64,000 nucleotides of DNA from Tetrahymena elliotti 4EA (GCA_000231825.2 AFXF02001488.1:372001-436000), one strand, 5' to 3'; numbered from the stretch's first letter, positions 12,141 to 26,035 are shown. Program-made: numbers and translations. Notes: generated by a model not told the origin, from the sequence alone.

Positions 12141-15100
12141 GAGCAATTTTCATTTTTTTCAATAACTTACTTGGATTTTTAATAAATAAAAGCTATTCTT
12201 TAGCCTTTTCCAAGGCAATTTTACATCAAAATATGCAATTGCAGGTTGCAAGCTTTTACTTTTAAAATTCGTGTATATTCCTTTTTTAATTAATTGTTTC
12301 GGAAAATAGATAATCTAAGAATTGTGTAAATCCTAATTAATTACATTATCTAAGTGTTTTAAATAAAAAATTTGGTGGGATTTATATGCAAATTTAGATT
12401 TAATTAAATGAATTAGAAGAATAAAGAAGAACTGTAAAGAAATTAGTTGATAAGATTAAAACAGAAGTAAATGTAAAAGTTAACTTTGCAATTAATTAAC
12501 CTGATTTTTTGTAAAAAAAGGATTGAAATGTATTTTTAATTAAAAAATACTTATAATTTATCTAATGTTATTTATGTAAGGAAATTAATTAAGAATGTAT
12601 ATAGATCAGCAAAAAAAAATTGATGAATAAATGAGAAAATATATATGAGAATACCATTAACAATAAGAAATTCAAAAAATGATTAGAATAGTATAAATTA
12701 CATTCTTATATATTATAAGTAGTTGATGAGTGTTTTAAGTAATTATATTATTAATACATGAGAGAGAGAAATTTTTAGGATGAAGTCATAAGAAGATAAT
12801 GAGAGTAAAATGAAGTAATAGTATCAAAGCTTGGTGTTTGTTTATTTGTTTGTTTGATAGAGTATATTACAAAATTAATTGATATTTTTAGTTCTTAACT
12901 TTTGTGTGATTGATGTTTTGATTATTTACCATTTCTAGCTGCAATTTATTTTTAGAGGTTTAATATCAGAAAAAGTTTTTAATTTTAGATTATTTAAGTG
13001 ATAGTGAGTAAGTAAATTCTTTTTAATTGATTTAAAATATTAATAGTGAGGATCATCAAAATATTTGTGCGTATTTGTTTAATCAATAATGTTATTTTAA
13101 TGATGAACTGTCTATTGAGTTTCTGGTAGAGCTTTCCAAAATTTGTTCGTTTTCAATAAGCAAAAAAGTTTTTTAATTGTATTCTTCATTTGGATTTTGA
13201 GTTTTTAATAAGTTTTATTATTAAGTTTATATCGCCTGACGGTCGTTATTCATTTTTTTCTTTCTTAATTGAGGTTCATTATTACTTATATTGTTAGTAG
13301 TTTCTTAACTATTTTTTCTGCTTAGTATACCTAAGGAGGTCAGAGAAGAGAAACAGTTTTCCTTTAATTTTAGACCTTCGAAAACGTAGAAGACATCATC
13401 TTAGCCACTGTCATATTGGAAAATTTACATTTCAAGCTCTATTTCCTAATTAAAAAATAATAATTAATTGAGTGTAACATATTACAAGATTTTGTAACTA
13501 ATAAATTTCAGATTCAATAAGGAAGGATTGCAAAAAAAGTAACTAAATAGACTAAGAATAAATCTTTACTTTGTTTTAAGAAGATATAATGTGTAAATCA
13601 AACTTTTCAGATTACTTTTTGCTTGATAGTCCACTATTCAAGTATTCGATTTCTGATTAAAGGAAAAAATCAATCAATTTCAAGTAGTTTGTGGTATTTA
13701 TGTTACTGTTTTTAATTAATTAAAAAGGTGATTAAATTTTCAATAAAAAAAGCTAAAAGCAAATTAAAAGGAGATAAATTTTTTACATTTGAGATGAGTG
13801 AAGGGAATTCACAGTCACTTAAGTTTAGAATTCGAGAGGATTTTGCTCAATGATATTAAATATTTCCTAAGTTAAAAAAGCAATTTGAATTTGTAAAGAA
13901 AATATTTTGTGAAAGTATTTAATTAGAATAAAAATGATGTATATTTATTTTTCTTTTATTAATTTAAATATGAAATTTTTTAATAATCTATTTTTGAAAA
14001 TATTAAAAATGGGGTATTTAATCATTCTTAGAAATTAAAGAAATAAAATCTTTTATTTTAGGTTAAATATGCCTCCAAAAAATCAAAAGAAAATTAAATA
14101 TAAAATTTTAACGATAAAAAAATTCCTTAGTCAACATTAATTGAGATTACTATTTTGAAAAATAAATAAAAATACCTTATTAATATGGATGGCATGGAAG
14201 CTCTTTTCAAGTATTTGAGGATTTTTTTTAAATTAAAGAATCATTGATGGCTTGTTTTTAATTAATTCAAACAGAGATGAAACCACTGATTTATTTGAGG
14301 GACTAGTAAATGTGAAACTTCCCATCTAATTCTATTCTTAGCGTGATTTAATAAAATTTTCATTTTGTCTGATTTCTTTTATTGCTTGGATTTTTGAGAT
14401 GATTTATTATTAAAGCAAAGAGAGTGGAGAGTTGAAGTCTATAGATTCCCTTTTAGATTTATTTTACAATAATTTCATTTAAATTAAAAGAATGTAACTA
14501 AATCAAAAAGATTATTTGTTTATTGAAATTTTGTGTAACAAAGGTTTTCAAAATAAATTATTAAAACTCAATTTAAAAATTTCAATTATTTTTTGTTGTC
14601 CACCCATAAAACTAATTACTCCAAAATACTTCTAAATTTCAAGCTAGAAGATATTAGAAGACTATGAAATTAAATTTATGAGCTGTAGTTTCTAATTACT
14701 GCATTTGAGAAAGAAATTTAATAAAAGTTACACATTATATTAAACTGTTTAAGACAATTTTTCAGTTTTGATAAAAAATTTTGAATTAGCTTTTAATTTT
14801 GAGAAAATGTACAGTAGTAATAGTTTTAATCAGAAAATTCTTTATTTTTTAGCAATATCAATTGTTTAATATTGTATCCTGTTAAGTTTATTTTATTAAT
14901 CATGGTATTTTTACTCTAAAAAAAATTGTTACTATTCCTTAAAAAACTAAAAATATTTGTGGTTGTCATAGTAAATTTTTGATTTTGAAGGGCTAATTAG
15001 TTTTAGACTTCTGAATCTTTTATTTTTTAATCAAATTTTTACTATCATTCATTTAAGAAAATTTGTTACACCTCTATTAGACAAATCGGAGTCATTCAAT

Positions 15101-15823
15101 ATGTCTTTTCATTCATTTTTTTTAAATTTAAATTAATATTACCTTAATTATTAGATTGTAGGTATAAACTAAGATTAGCTGGGTTTACTTGTGCTAGCAT
15201 TTTAGAGGAATATTGAGACAATTTTATTTTTGTTAAATTCACTAAATTTTACAGATTTAACAAAGTTTAAAGCAGAGAATAGACATTCATGATTATTTTC
15301 ATTTGAGCTGGAAAATAGGTATTTGCTAATCATTAAGTCCTTTATATTTTTTGTTAAAAAAAAGGAATTAGAATTGAGAAATATTTTAGTTATCTCTTTT
15401 AAATAAAAGAAATAGTAAGTATTTGATTGTTTAATATCTATTATTGTATTAAAAAGCTTGTATTATTTAAAATGTACATTTTTTAATTATTTTTTTGTAG
15501 ACAAAGTTAACTTCTTTATTTAAGAAAATAATGAGATTTTAAAAGAACATTTATAATGATTTCAAAATATTTTTTTTAGTTTTTTTGTGGAGTAGCTTGA
15601 TACTACTGCTACTTTATTTATGCGATTTAAAGGTAAAAAAAGGTCCACTGGAATTAATAATAAAGTTTACCATTCCGAAAGTTGGGTGATCAAAATTTTA
15701 GCTAGAGGTTTTACTCTAAAGCTAGTTTTAAGAATCTAATGGAACAAGGAGTGCCTCTAAATTGCTTTTGTTATTCTTTTTATTAGAATAAATATCACGC
15801 AAAAGGTTTCTAAGCATTTATGA
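12141..15823 (+). pseudogene. probable decayed or unresolved protein-coding gene
   Basis: Long stretches free of TGA follow one another on the + strand in different frames: 12141-12525 (contains LNELEEQRRTVKKL), 12928-13200 (SEDHQNICAYLFNQQ, FNDELSIEFLVELSK), about 13104-13853 (TFENVEDIILATVILENL), and 14219-15823 in a single frame broken only by TGA at 15290 and at 15556. Several parts have a convincing mix of charged and hydrophobic residues. No set of GT...AG introns joins them cleanly, and in-frame TGA codons remain, so a pseudogene is the simplest reading. Alternatives are a real gene with sequence errors or unseen introns, or chance, since TGA is rare in such A+T-rich DNA. No family was recognised. 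Confidence 0.4.
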
Positions 15824-18373
15824 TTAAAAGGAGAGATTAAATCAGTTATAAAGATGGATTGAAGTGGATTTTTTATTTGGAAAATGTTATGGTTTTTTAG
15901 TTTTTTTGTTTCACTTTGTGATATTTTTTTAATTTGTATTTAACTTATTTTAAAGTATTTATATAAGCGCATTCTTTTCTTGTATAACATATAAAATTTA
16001 ATAGGATAAATGAGTTAATTTTTGGAATTAATACATAAATCGATTCACTAGAGGATTAATTAGCACACATTAAATCAAAGTAATTTATATATGGCTTACA
16101 TATATTCCTATTTTTAATTTATTGATGAGCGATTATTTTATTTAACACTAAAAAAAAATTCAAATTCGCTTACTTTTATTTCTGATAAATTTTTTAATAT
16201 TATATTTTTTTTACAAGGCTCTCCCTAATTATTCTATTTATTGAGAGATTACAATTTGTTCCATTTTTATTCTTTTACAAATTAGATCACATTAGTTCAA
16301 TATAAATTTATCCCTCAGTGATAAATCTAGATTGCATTTCTTAAGTTCGATAGAAATCCAGATAAAATAGAGTGTAAGGTAGTATTTCAAATCCTTATAA
16401 TAGTTTCATCAAGAGTTACTCACTTTATCAATTAAAAATACATTCTGTATCTTGAAATTAATTAATTCTTCTGATGACGCAAAAAAAATTACAATCAATG
16501 TTAAGAAGCAATTAGAAGGTTTTTAATGTTATTTAAATACAGCAAATTTACTGCCTATATAACTCAAAAGAAAGTTAACCCTTTATATTCTGTTATTGAT
16601 AATCATACACCAACCTATCTTCAAATCTCTTTAATTAATAGAGTTAGTTACTGTTCCAATCATATTTATGATGTGCATTCATGTAACTAAAATACATAAA
16701 ATACACAATATTTAAAGTAAAAATGAACTATTATTATGAAAATTTATTTTGTCATTTTTATCAAAGATCAGTTATCTAAACATTGATTAAAATATTAACC
16801 ATGTAATATAAAGTTATATAATGTTTTCGAGAGCAACTTATTCACCATAAAAATTAATTTCTTTAAAAGTAAAAACGATTTGTGAAAAACAGTATTGTTT
16901 AAAAAGTGAAAATATTTAATGAATTGTATTTAAATTTAGACTTTTCTTCTCTATTTCGATTTTTTTTCCATGGCTTAGTAATTTGAAAAGTAAGAATTTA
17001 AATTTATTTTTTGCTAAAAGTTGCAACAATGCTATAATGCTGAATTGTTTTATTTTTTAGATTATAAATAGTAAATATTAGTTTTATTTGATATAAATCA
17101 ATTAATATTTTGAAATATTAGTTTTTTATCGAATTTGTTCAATGGAAATTCAGCACACAAAAAAATAGAAAATTTATAACTTCGAAATACATTGGTGATT
17201 CTGTATTATTTTTAAATAAATTTATGAATGATCACAAGACTAACAAGCAAACTTTGAATTTTATTTAATATTTTTATAGACTTGATTTGATTTTATTATT
17301 TTATTAAGAATATTTTCTTCAGGGTCTTCTCTATACGTTTACAGAATTAAAAGAAATGAAATATACAGTTCAAATAAAATAGATCGATTGCAAATAATCA
17401 TGACAAAATTTATCAGATAGACCTTATATTATTCTTTTTGAAAAGATAAAAATTTATTACTTTCTTAAATTATTTTTTGATGAAATCTTAGCAGAAAAAA
17501 AAAATTTTGATCAAAAGAAATTACCTTACTTTATTTTTGGCCTCTATTGTTGATTTTTATATCAAATTTATTCTAGATCTTTACTTGGTGCTTTAATATC
17601 TACTGCATTGTTGCTTCAAAAAAAGATTTTTGCCATAAATGTAAATATAAATTATTAATATGCAAAGTATACTAATTGACTAAATTTTTTGATTTAGCTG
17701 CCAGAAAATATAAAGAAGTCTCAAAATTAAATAAAAAAAATTATTGAAAGTATATATTTGCTTTTCAAAAAGAATAAGTTATAAAATCAAGTCCTTATAT
17801 AATTAAAATTCGCTTCAATAATATATTAAAAAAAAATAAATTAGCATCTGTAATTCCAAATTCAAGTGTCTCATAATCTGTATTTGATTTGATTTTAAAT
17901 TTTTACCTGAGTTTATTTTAGAAAGATCTGCTAACAATAATTTCATCTCCATAAATTGAGAGAAAATTTGATTAAATAATCCAGTCTAACTCAATTATAC
18001 TTATAAAATTATATTCAACACTTATCTTTCAAAAAGATTTAGCCGAATAAAATAAATATGAGGGAAGTAATTAAATTGATTTGAGTCATTCAATACATTA
18101 TTATAAATTAAAAGTAAAATATACATTCAAAATATTAATTTCTAAGTTTTATTTTTTCAACTTATTTCTTTAAATTTTGCAAATAAATTTCATTATCTGA
18201 TTTTTTGCTTATTTTAGCAATCAAAATAATTCCATTTATTGTCTAATCATGATAATATTCTAACCTCTTTTTATGGAAATTAATTTTGTTTTTACTTTTC
18301 TGTATAAAAGATATTTAAAGTATATCTCCACCACCATGGTTTTTATTTTTCTTATTTGTTCTCACTATTACAA

Positions 18374-18802
18374 TCACCCAAAAAGTAAAAAAAAAAAAAA
18401 TTCAGTAAATGAAAGTTTAAATTATATATTTGAAAGTATGTTATTTTTATTAAACAACTTAATATTTGTTTTAAATTTGTGAATTTATAGGATAAGTTCA
18501 AACAAAAAAGTATAATTTACACTTAATCTAGAATAAGATGTTTCAGAAAAAGCACTTTTCTGAATGATTTTAATCATTTTTAATATAAAATATTGAAAAA
18601 AACAAATACCTAAAATAAACCATAAATTTTCAATTTACTCATTTATTTCTGGTGTTAGCAAAATTTTTCCAAACTAAATAAATTTATGGTTTTCAATAAA
18701 TCAAATATTAGACATTTCCTCTTCATAAAAAAGTAATTTAATACTAAAAATAATACCCCTACTTTTTACTATCACCAAAATAGAGCTAATTTCATTAGGC
18801 AT
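18374..18802 (-). other. weak coding-like segment, minus strand
   Basis: From the ATG at 18802 the minus strand reads as protein-like sequence (MPNEISSILVIVKSRG) with a single internal TGA before a second TGA at 18376-18374. Local base skew (C over G on +) also favours minus-strand coding ancestry. No homology or splice structure was recognised. It may be a second decayed fragment or simply chance. Confidence 0.2.
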
Positions 18803-20256
18803 TTATTTTCGCTATTTCTAAAATTATCTAAATATCTGTAATTTATAAGTCATAAATATTATTATAACCATTCAAAACAGCTTTTTTGAATAATAATTTA
18901 TTATATCAATAAACCCATTCCATTCAACAATAAGTATAAGATAGAACGAGAATTAATCTTATTTAAACAATTATAAAACATTTTTGATTCATAGTAATGA
19001 TATAGCTATATGTGTTTAATCAATTAAAAACTTAATTTTACAAATAAATAATTGTACAGTAAATTTCAATTTTTCATTATTGTAAATAAATTTTATTTTA
19101 CCTAAATTTTTTAATTTTATCTAATCAAAAATTTGAAAAAAAATTCCCTACTCAATAAAACCCATATCTCATCAATTTAGCTATACAGATCTTCAAAATT
19201 TTCATATGATATTTAATATGTTAAATCTGTAATCAATAAGGTAAAATGTGCAAATTTATTTACAATAATAAAAATAATCAATAACTTTAATTAAAAATTC
19301 AATTAACAAATGCTCTTTGAAAAACTAGATTAAATCTTTATTAAAATATGATTTTCTTTAATAAATATATTCGTGTTTTTTTAAAAATTATTTATTATTT
19401 ATTTTCTTTACTTTCCTTGGAAAAAAATAAAAATAAATAAGAATTATCACATTATAAATAATTTGAAAAATATATTGAAGATAATTATTTGTAAGGATAA
19501 TATTCATATTTATTATTACAATTTTTTCCACTTTTCTAAATAAAAAATCTAAAAATTACACTAGTCTATTTTATTAATAAATAAGTACATTCTAATTATT
19601 TTAAATAGTGAAACAATTTTAATTAGTTTTTTTTCTAATGTAAAGGTAAAATAAATATCTTTTTAAAAAGCAAAGTTTCTTTTTTTAAAAATAATAAATA
19701 TAATACTTAATTATATCAGTGAAAGATATTAAATGACCATTATTACTTAAATAAAAAACTAAAATCTGGATTATTTACTAAAATATTTTTATAAATATTT
19801 GCCAATTTTTAAAAAATAAATTTGAATTCAAATAAAATTTAAAAATGTAAATCCTTTTATAAAAAAAAGACATTCAATAATTTAAATAATAAAATTAATA
19901 TTTTGTTTTCTTAGAAAAAATAAATGGTTATTTTTTTGACTGTTTAAAATTATTCCTAAATAAAAAATAATTGACTAAAATACTATTGCTTTTTATCATT
20001 AAATTTATTGGTTAAAATTTCAAAAAATTTTAGAGAAAACAGAAATTTACTATTTCAAGAAAATATCTATATCAAATATTTATTGTATTCTTAATATTTT
20101 TTAATGGTAGATATTCAAAATTTAATTTACACTTAATTAAATAGATAAAAATCAAATGCTTTTTTATTCATTGAAAAGATATTGATAGTGTTTTTTTAAC
20201 TTAATAATATCCATAAAATTTAATTATTATTTGAGAAAGACTTCTTTATTTATAAA

Positions 20257-22757
20257 ATGATAGATCATAACTTGATTAATATGACTTAAGTATCTAAATA
20301 GCAGAAGTTTATAGATGAAGAGAGTAAAAAAAAATTAATATAAAAGAAAGAAACCATCTAAGTTAGCGCTTTTAGTACCAAATATGTTGATGATATGATT
20401 GAAATTAATGAAAATGAAATTGATCATTTGAAACAAAAAATCAATTAAACAATGAGCAACTTTGATGAGAAAATTCACTTCCTACAGAAGAAAAATGAAA
20501 TTAATATTGCTGAAAATTTCAAGGATATTATAATTTCTCTTTCACTTGAACTTGAAAAGGTTTGCTTTCTTAACAAAAAATTTATGTTATCTTCATATTT
20601 ATAAATATTTGTTAAATTATAGATGACTAAGATTGTTGATTCCTTCACAAATGGTTAGGGATTATCTACATAAAATTAACTAAAAACGAGCATATAAATA
20701 ATTAAAGAGTATAAAGATGAATATCAAAAAGTTTATGATGCATTTCTTAAAGTTAGTAGAGAAAACAAACAATGGAATATCAAGTAATTTAATAATCATT
20801 ATTTTATAATTCATCTTCTAAATGAATAATCAACCATTCAAATTTAGCTCTTATTTACTCTACAAGATATATGAACTAAACTTAAATATTTTTTGGTTTA
20901 TTTCATCATATAAATAAATAAACTTGGGAATAAAAGTGTTTTCATGAGATGATTCACAAATAGAATTATTTTTACAGCTAAAATAATTAGAATATCAAAA
21001 CCATACATATTTTTTACTGAATATTTTTGAAGGATTTTTTTCAATAATTACTAACTTTTATTTGGAGAGAAAATAAGTTGTATTATTAAAAGATCACTCT
21101 ATTAGATGATAAAATTATTTTAGCCTCATTTAAATTAAATTAAAACATTTAAAAGATCTTAATCTAAGATGAAAAGTAATTTCAATCTTATACAAAATAA
21201 AGTACAAATTTTTTATTCTATTTAGAGAATTATAGAATCCAAAATTTTCAAAATATTATGATTATAATACAAGCTTTTTAGAATATTTTTAGTAGAAGAT
21301 AGATAAACTATTTAACCAAAATTATAAAATTAATCTAGTATTTTTAATAAAGAGTCCATACTTTGAGAGATAGAGTGAGGGAATTGGAATTGATAACAAA
21401 TAAATAGGAATAATATATTGACTTTTTTAAGAAAAAGTATAGCATTAACATAGATAATGAGTTAGCTAAGCTTTAATAAATTGAAAAAGAAAAGAATATT
21501 ACATTAATGGAAGATATTAAATTATACTTAAACAAGAATAATGGTCAAGATAATGAACCTTCTACATATTAGAAATTTATTAAAAATTTTATTTTTGATA
21601 AATATACTTTCACAATTCTTGATCTATTTTTAGAAACAGATAAACTTATTTAAAATTTAAAAAAATAATATTAATTTTAATCACCATCTGCAGATAAAAC
21701 ATAGCTAAATTTAAGTAAAAATAAGTTGATAGGGTAACAAAGAGAGCAAAGAGCTGAAAATTATTATTATTAGTTATTTGTTAAGTGTGTTAATGAGCTT
21801 AAAAATAGTTAGGTATGCTAATAAGTTCCTCAAAAATAAGAATAAACAAATCAAATAGTAGAAAAAATATTATTGAAAAATACAATGTTCTAAATAGATC
21901 CAGAAGAGCTACTGAAACTCTTTTTAAATGACAATAACATACAGTAATTAATTAGGAAGCATATTTTTATGAGATAATCACAGCTTCATTAGCCATAAAA
22001 TAATATGAATATTTTAAATTAAACAAATAATACAAATAGCAATAACCTTTTCTTAAATTTAAATTCACCAAACAGCACTGCTAATAACAAAACTAATATT
22101 TAATACAGTATCAGCAATATATAAAATATTCATAGTATGGATGATTTTTAATAGCCTTAGACAACTAATTCTAATGCAAATCGTTATAAACATTAAAATA
22201 GAAGATAAAATATTGACTACTTTTCTACTTAATATAGAAGAATATCAGCTTTTTCAAAGCTAGAATCTCCTGTGGTATCTAGGGATAGATCTTTAGTAGG
22301 ATCTGGACCCTAACTTCCCAGTCCAATATAAATTCCTTCATTATAAAACAAAGTTAGAGTTTCTTCTGAGTTAGGAAATAGAGAAAATTAATAATAGCAA
22401 TCTTTTAGGGCAAGTGTTAAAATTAAATCTCAAACAAAAACTCCAAAAGACTTATAAAATTACTTAAGCATCAACACTTAAGATGAAAGTTTTGATGTGA
22501 ACTAAAATAGTTAAGCCTATAATTAATTGCTCAATTAAGGACTCAACAGCTCTCGATAGTAGTAGAGCTCTTCTAATTAGTAATCAATAAGAGAAATAGA
22601 AATAATTAATAATTATTTAAGCTCTTTAAACCCAAGATGGAAACATAATCCTACAAGTAACGAAAGATTAAAGTCTTAAACTTAGTAAAATAGATTTTTT
22701 TAAACACAAATATAAAGGTTTTCTCCAACAAAGTAAATGAATTACAGTAATGTATGA
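20257..22757 (+). CDS. coiled-coil and low-complexity protein, unknown function
   Basis: Exons 20257-20559, 20623-20783 and 21353-22757 (introns 63 and 569 nt) give 622 residues. The N-terminal 260 residues or so are predicted helical/coiled coil (YVDDMIEINENEIDHLKQ; LRDRVRELELITNKQEQY across the exon 2/3 join). The middle is helical, and the C-terminal third is S/N/Q rich with basic patches and proline-directed serines (FSPTKQ near the end). There is no signal peptide or membrane helix. The 569-nt intron was chosen because it alone restores the frame; a small exon inside it cannot be excluded. Family not recognised; a cytoskeletal scaffold is plausible but inferred only from composition. Confidence 0.75.
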
Positions 22758-24152
22758 AATTTATTATTTATTAATTTTTATTCAAAATAAACATAGTACT
22801 TTTTTGAAATAATTTATTCAAAATGTTTAAAATAAATCTCAATTCATTATAATTATTTATTTTCAATTTATTTCATTTTAAGCATTTTCATCATTTTATC
22901 ATCTTAATCTATTAAAAAATACTTTAAATTCATAGAAAAACAGCATTTATTGCAGATTTCCATAATATTTCTTAAATTCTTATTTTATTAAAAAAATAGA
23001 ATTTTATTTTATGAATCATAAAATTATTTCTTCATTTAAAAAAAGAAATATTCAAATAATTTATGAAGACTAACCTTTAAAAATTTATTGACATGCTTGT
23101 TTATTATTATTATTATTATTATTGTTATTAATAAAATTGATAATTAATTCATTTGTGTGTATTCATAAAATCTAATAAAATGCATTATACTAATAATAAA
23201 AAAAAGTCTTAAAATGAGTAAAATAGATTCTGTAAAATCAATCAAGCACATAAATATTTGCCTATAGTAAATTAATTAAAGTAATTTATCAATTTTTATA
23301 ATTCTATTGGATAAGTTAAAGATTTTTAGGTAATTATACTTAATAATTAAATCAATCCTTATGAAGTAAATGTAATTTCAAGTCATTAAAATTTAATACA
23401 TTCATTGATCATTTTTTTTATTAAAATGAAATATTCTTAAAATTGATTTTTCAAAAAATCTTAGACTTTTTATTTTTTCAAAGATTAATCTGCTGCCAAA
23501 CTCGAGTATAAAAAACTTCTTTAAAAATCAAACTCGAAATACAAATAATCAAAAATTTTTCTTAAAAAACATTAAAGATTAATAAAAGTTACTTTTTTTA
23601 ATCAGCTAAGAAAAGAAGATTTCAAAAAAGACAGAGGCTTTGAATTTTTTTAGAAACGCTTCACTTTCATGGATATTTATAAAATAGAAAGTGTAATCAA
23701 GCTTTTTAATGAAACCCACAAAACAGTTTGAGATATAGACAAATTCATTTTTGATTGGAAATTAATAATTAAATTCAAAATTTCTTTCTTTTTTTAATTT
23801 ACGCAACATTAATACAATAGTACGCTATGACTATTAAATGACAGAGCTAAAATATGATCAAATTCATAACCATATATCTTAATCCTTTACCATTTAATTT
23901 AAATAATTTATGCAAATTTAACTTAAAAAAATCTAAACACCATTGAAGCTTCATGATACTTCCATAACGAACTAGTAATTTGATACAGTTTAATAGAATT
24001 AAAAATAAATTAGAAAGCAAAAACATTTTCATAAGTATCAAGTAATCAGTATATAAAAAATAAATTGAATATTAATCTGAGTAAATTAAATTCATAAAAA
24101 CTAAAGTATAAATAACTAAAAGTTAGTCAGGTTTATTCAAAGATATTTAAAA
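22758..24152. other. intergenic spacer with a TTA microsatellite
   Basis: About 1.4 kb of A+T-rich spacer. Apart from the trinucleotide repeat near 23101 no feature was seen; short ORFs here lack protein-like composition. Confidence 0.6.
23101..23130 (+). repeat. (TTA)n microsatellite
   Basis: About ten TTA/ATT units with a single A-to-G interruption, in intergenic DNA. Confidence 0.9.
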
Positions 24153-24851
24153 ATGAACACAGCAAACAACGAATAATAAGATTATTATTAGGAAATACCT
24201 GAAAGCTCTAAGGGAAAAGAACAAGATTAACCTATTAAATGTCATAAACTATGCAAACATGAAGGAAATTGCTTAATCAATGCAGTAGGTGGCTTTTTAA
24301 AGTCTTTAGGAATCGGCCTTGGTGTAAAGACCATTACAAACATTCTATTCTTTTTGCTTTCCAAAAAAAAGAGTCTTTAAACTTTTAAAGCACTGTTCCT
24401 TACAACATAAAACATTTAGCTACCTTTATTTTTAGCAACTATGACTGGCTCTATGAGAGGTGCTATCTGCCTTCTTCGTTTTTTGCGTAAAAAAGATGAT
24501 GGTTACAATGCATTTATTAGTGGATTTATTGCTGGATTTTTATCTTTATAGATGATTGAAAAGAAGAGCTGGTATGTTTGGAAAATGTTCTTTTTCTCTA
24601 GATGTATAGATGGCATTTATAATCATTATTGTAATAATGGTACAATTAAGAAGAAAGTTATCCATTACTCTTATGGATATATGATTTCTTCTTTCCTGAT
24701 TGCTTATTGCTACTTTTTGGAACCTTTCTTACTCAATAAGTCTTTGGTAAAACTTTACAATAATTTTGCTTAATTAGGATAAAACGAAAAGCTATGGCAT
24801 TGGTGTTCGATTATTATGAATGCAAATCAACTCTCAAGCATGGGGTTGTGA
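24153..24851 (+). CDS. TMEM135/Tim17-like multi-pass membrane protein
   Basis: A single exon encodes 232 residues. The N-terminus has a cysteine/histidine cluster (CHKLCKHEGNC) followed by a glycine-rich helix (GGFLKSLGIGLGVKTI). The middle holds the pattern MTGSMRGAICLLR, a charged RKKDDG turn, then NAFISGFIAGFLSL. This order resembles TMEM135 and related Tim17-superfamily membrane proteins of mitochondria and peroxisomes (GxxxG-rich helices, N-terminal Cys-rich segment). About four hydrophobic segments can be drawn. The protein is shorter than animal TMEM135, closer to a single repeat unit. A role in peroxisome or mitochondrial membranes follows from the family and is not shown here. A PXMP4-type relative is the main alternative. 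Confidence 0.65.
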
Positions 24852-25963
24852 TTTGTTTTGTCTTTTTTCAAAAAAACATTACTTTTAAAACAAAAAAAAA
24901 AACCTATGTGCAATAATGGATTAATACTAAAAATAACCAAAAATATTAATAACCTTCATCAAGCAAAAAAATTAAACAAACATTCGATCTAAATCAAAAA
25001 ATAAATACATAAATTTTGCGTTTACTAAATTTAATTACACACATAAGACTACAAAATAAGATTATTATATTAAATAAATAAATATAATCTAAGTATTGCA
25101 GTAAAAATAGAAGAATAAAATTGATGTTACTCTAGCCAAATAAACTTCTGGAACACTAAAATTTTAAATTCAATTATTGTATAAATACATAGACATGTTT
25201 ATTTCAATTTTAGTTAAAACCTATAATATAATAAAATTTATCTTCTGATCAGTAAAATAAAACTTTCCTATTCAATAAGAATTTTACTTTTATATGCTAT
25301 TATACTTTCAAACAGTTTTTATTTTGATTTTTTAATTTATTCATTACTTTCCTACTCACCTTTTTTAATTTATTACAAAAAAAAATATTTGAAGTTTGAA
25401 ACTAGTTAGTTAAGAACGTAGTAACTACTTAAAGCATACTTACCTTATTTATGCTATTTCTATAGATAGCAAATTTATTTAAAAAATAGTATGAATGAGG
25501 CTTCACTTTTATTTTCGCAAAATTATAGCAACTGCAAAAAATCGCAAAAACCACGAATCGAAAATTCATAAAGCCATAAAAAAAATATAAAAAAAATTTG
25601 TGATTTTGAAATTTTTTGTATTTACAATAAAATTTGTGATCTTTAAATTAATACCATTGATCTTTTTGAAATCTATTTATTTTTTCTATTAATTGTTTTA
25701 ACATTTCTTTTGTATTTAGAGTTATTTTTAAAATTAAAAAGAATATAAATAATTATTTGTTTTGATACAAATAAATTGTAAATCTAGTATCAGCTTTAGA
25801 AATATTATAAACTATTCGTATTTTTTATTAAATGGGAAAATATAAATTTAGCCTTTTTTAATCTAATTATTATTAATTTTATAAAAGATAATATTGTAAT
25901 TTTTTTGTAAAAGATATGGTAATTGATTATTTTTAGTTATATGCTTCTTGTTAAAAAAATAAT
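24852..25963. other. intergenic spacer
   Basis: About 1.1 kb of A+T-rich spacer before the tRNA gene; nothing else supported. Confidence 0.6.
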
Positions 25964-26035
25964 TCCCCCACCGGGACTTGAACCCGGGTCTGAAGGGTGA
26001 AAACCTTCTATCCTAACCTGCTAGACTATAGGGGA
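25964..26035 (-). tRNA. tRNA-Glu (anticodon UUC)
   Basis: The reverse complement folds as a 72-nt cloverleaf. The 7-bp acceptor stem pairs TCCCCTA with TGGGGGA (one G-T pair). The anticodon arm has stem GAAGG/CCTTC with loop TTTTCAC, giving anticodon TTC. The T arm contains the GGTTCAAGTCC core (internal B box), and the D arm region holds the A box (TAGTCTAGC). No intron and no encoded CCA. It stands out by local G+C content in very A+T-rich surroundings. Confidence 0.96.

Larger units (their letters stand above)
11006..20256. other. 9-kb region without an intact gene
   Basis: No intact gene could be built in this region. From about 12.1 to 15.9 kb G clearly exceeds C on the + strand, and from about 16 to 19 kb C exceeds G. 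Coding-like fragments on + (12141-15823) and weakly on - (18374-18802) match this skew and are listed separately. The rest is A+T-rich spacer. No tRNA, telomeric repeat, terminal inverted repeat or recognisable transposase was found. Confidence 0.5.

Noticed and set aside
12928..13853. Reverse transcriptase-like retroelement
   Set aside because: No catalytic motif (such as FADD/YADD), no terminal repeat and no poly(A)-ended element boundary were found.
14219..15290. A clean novel gene of about 357 residues in this frame alone
   Set aside because: No start codon context, no splice joins and continuation past TGA; chance ORFs of this size are possible when TGA is the only stop, so it is reported as a probable pseudogene instead.
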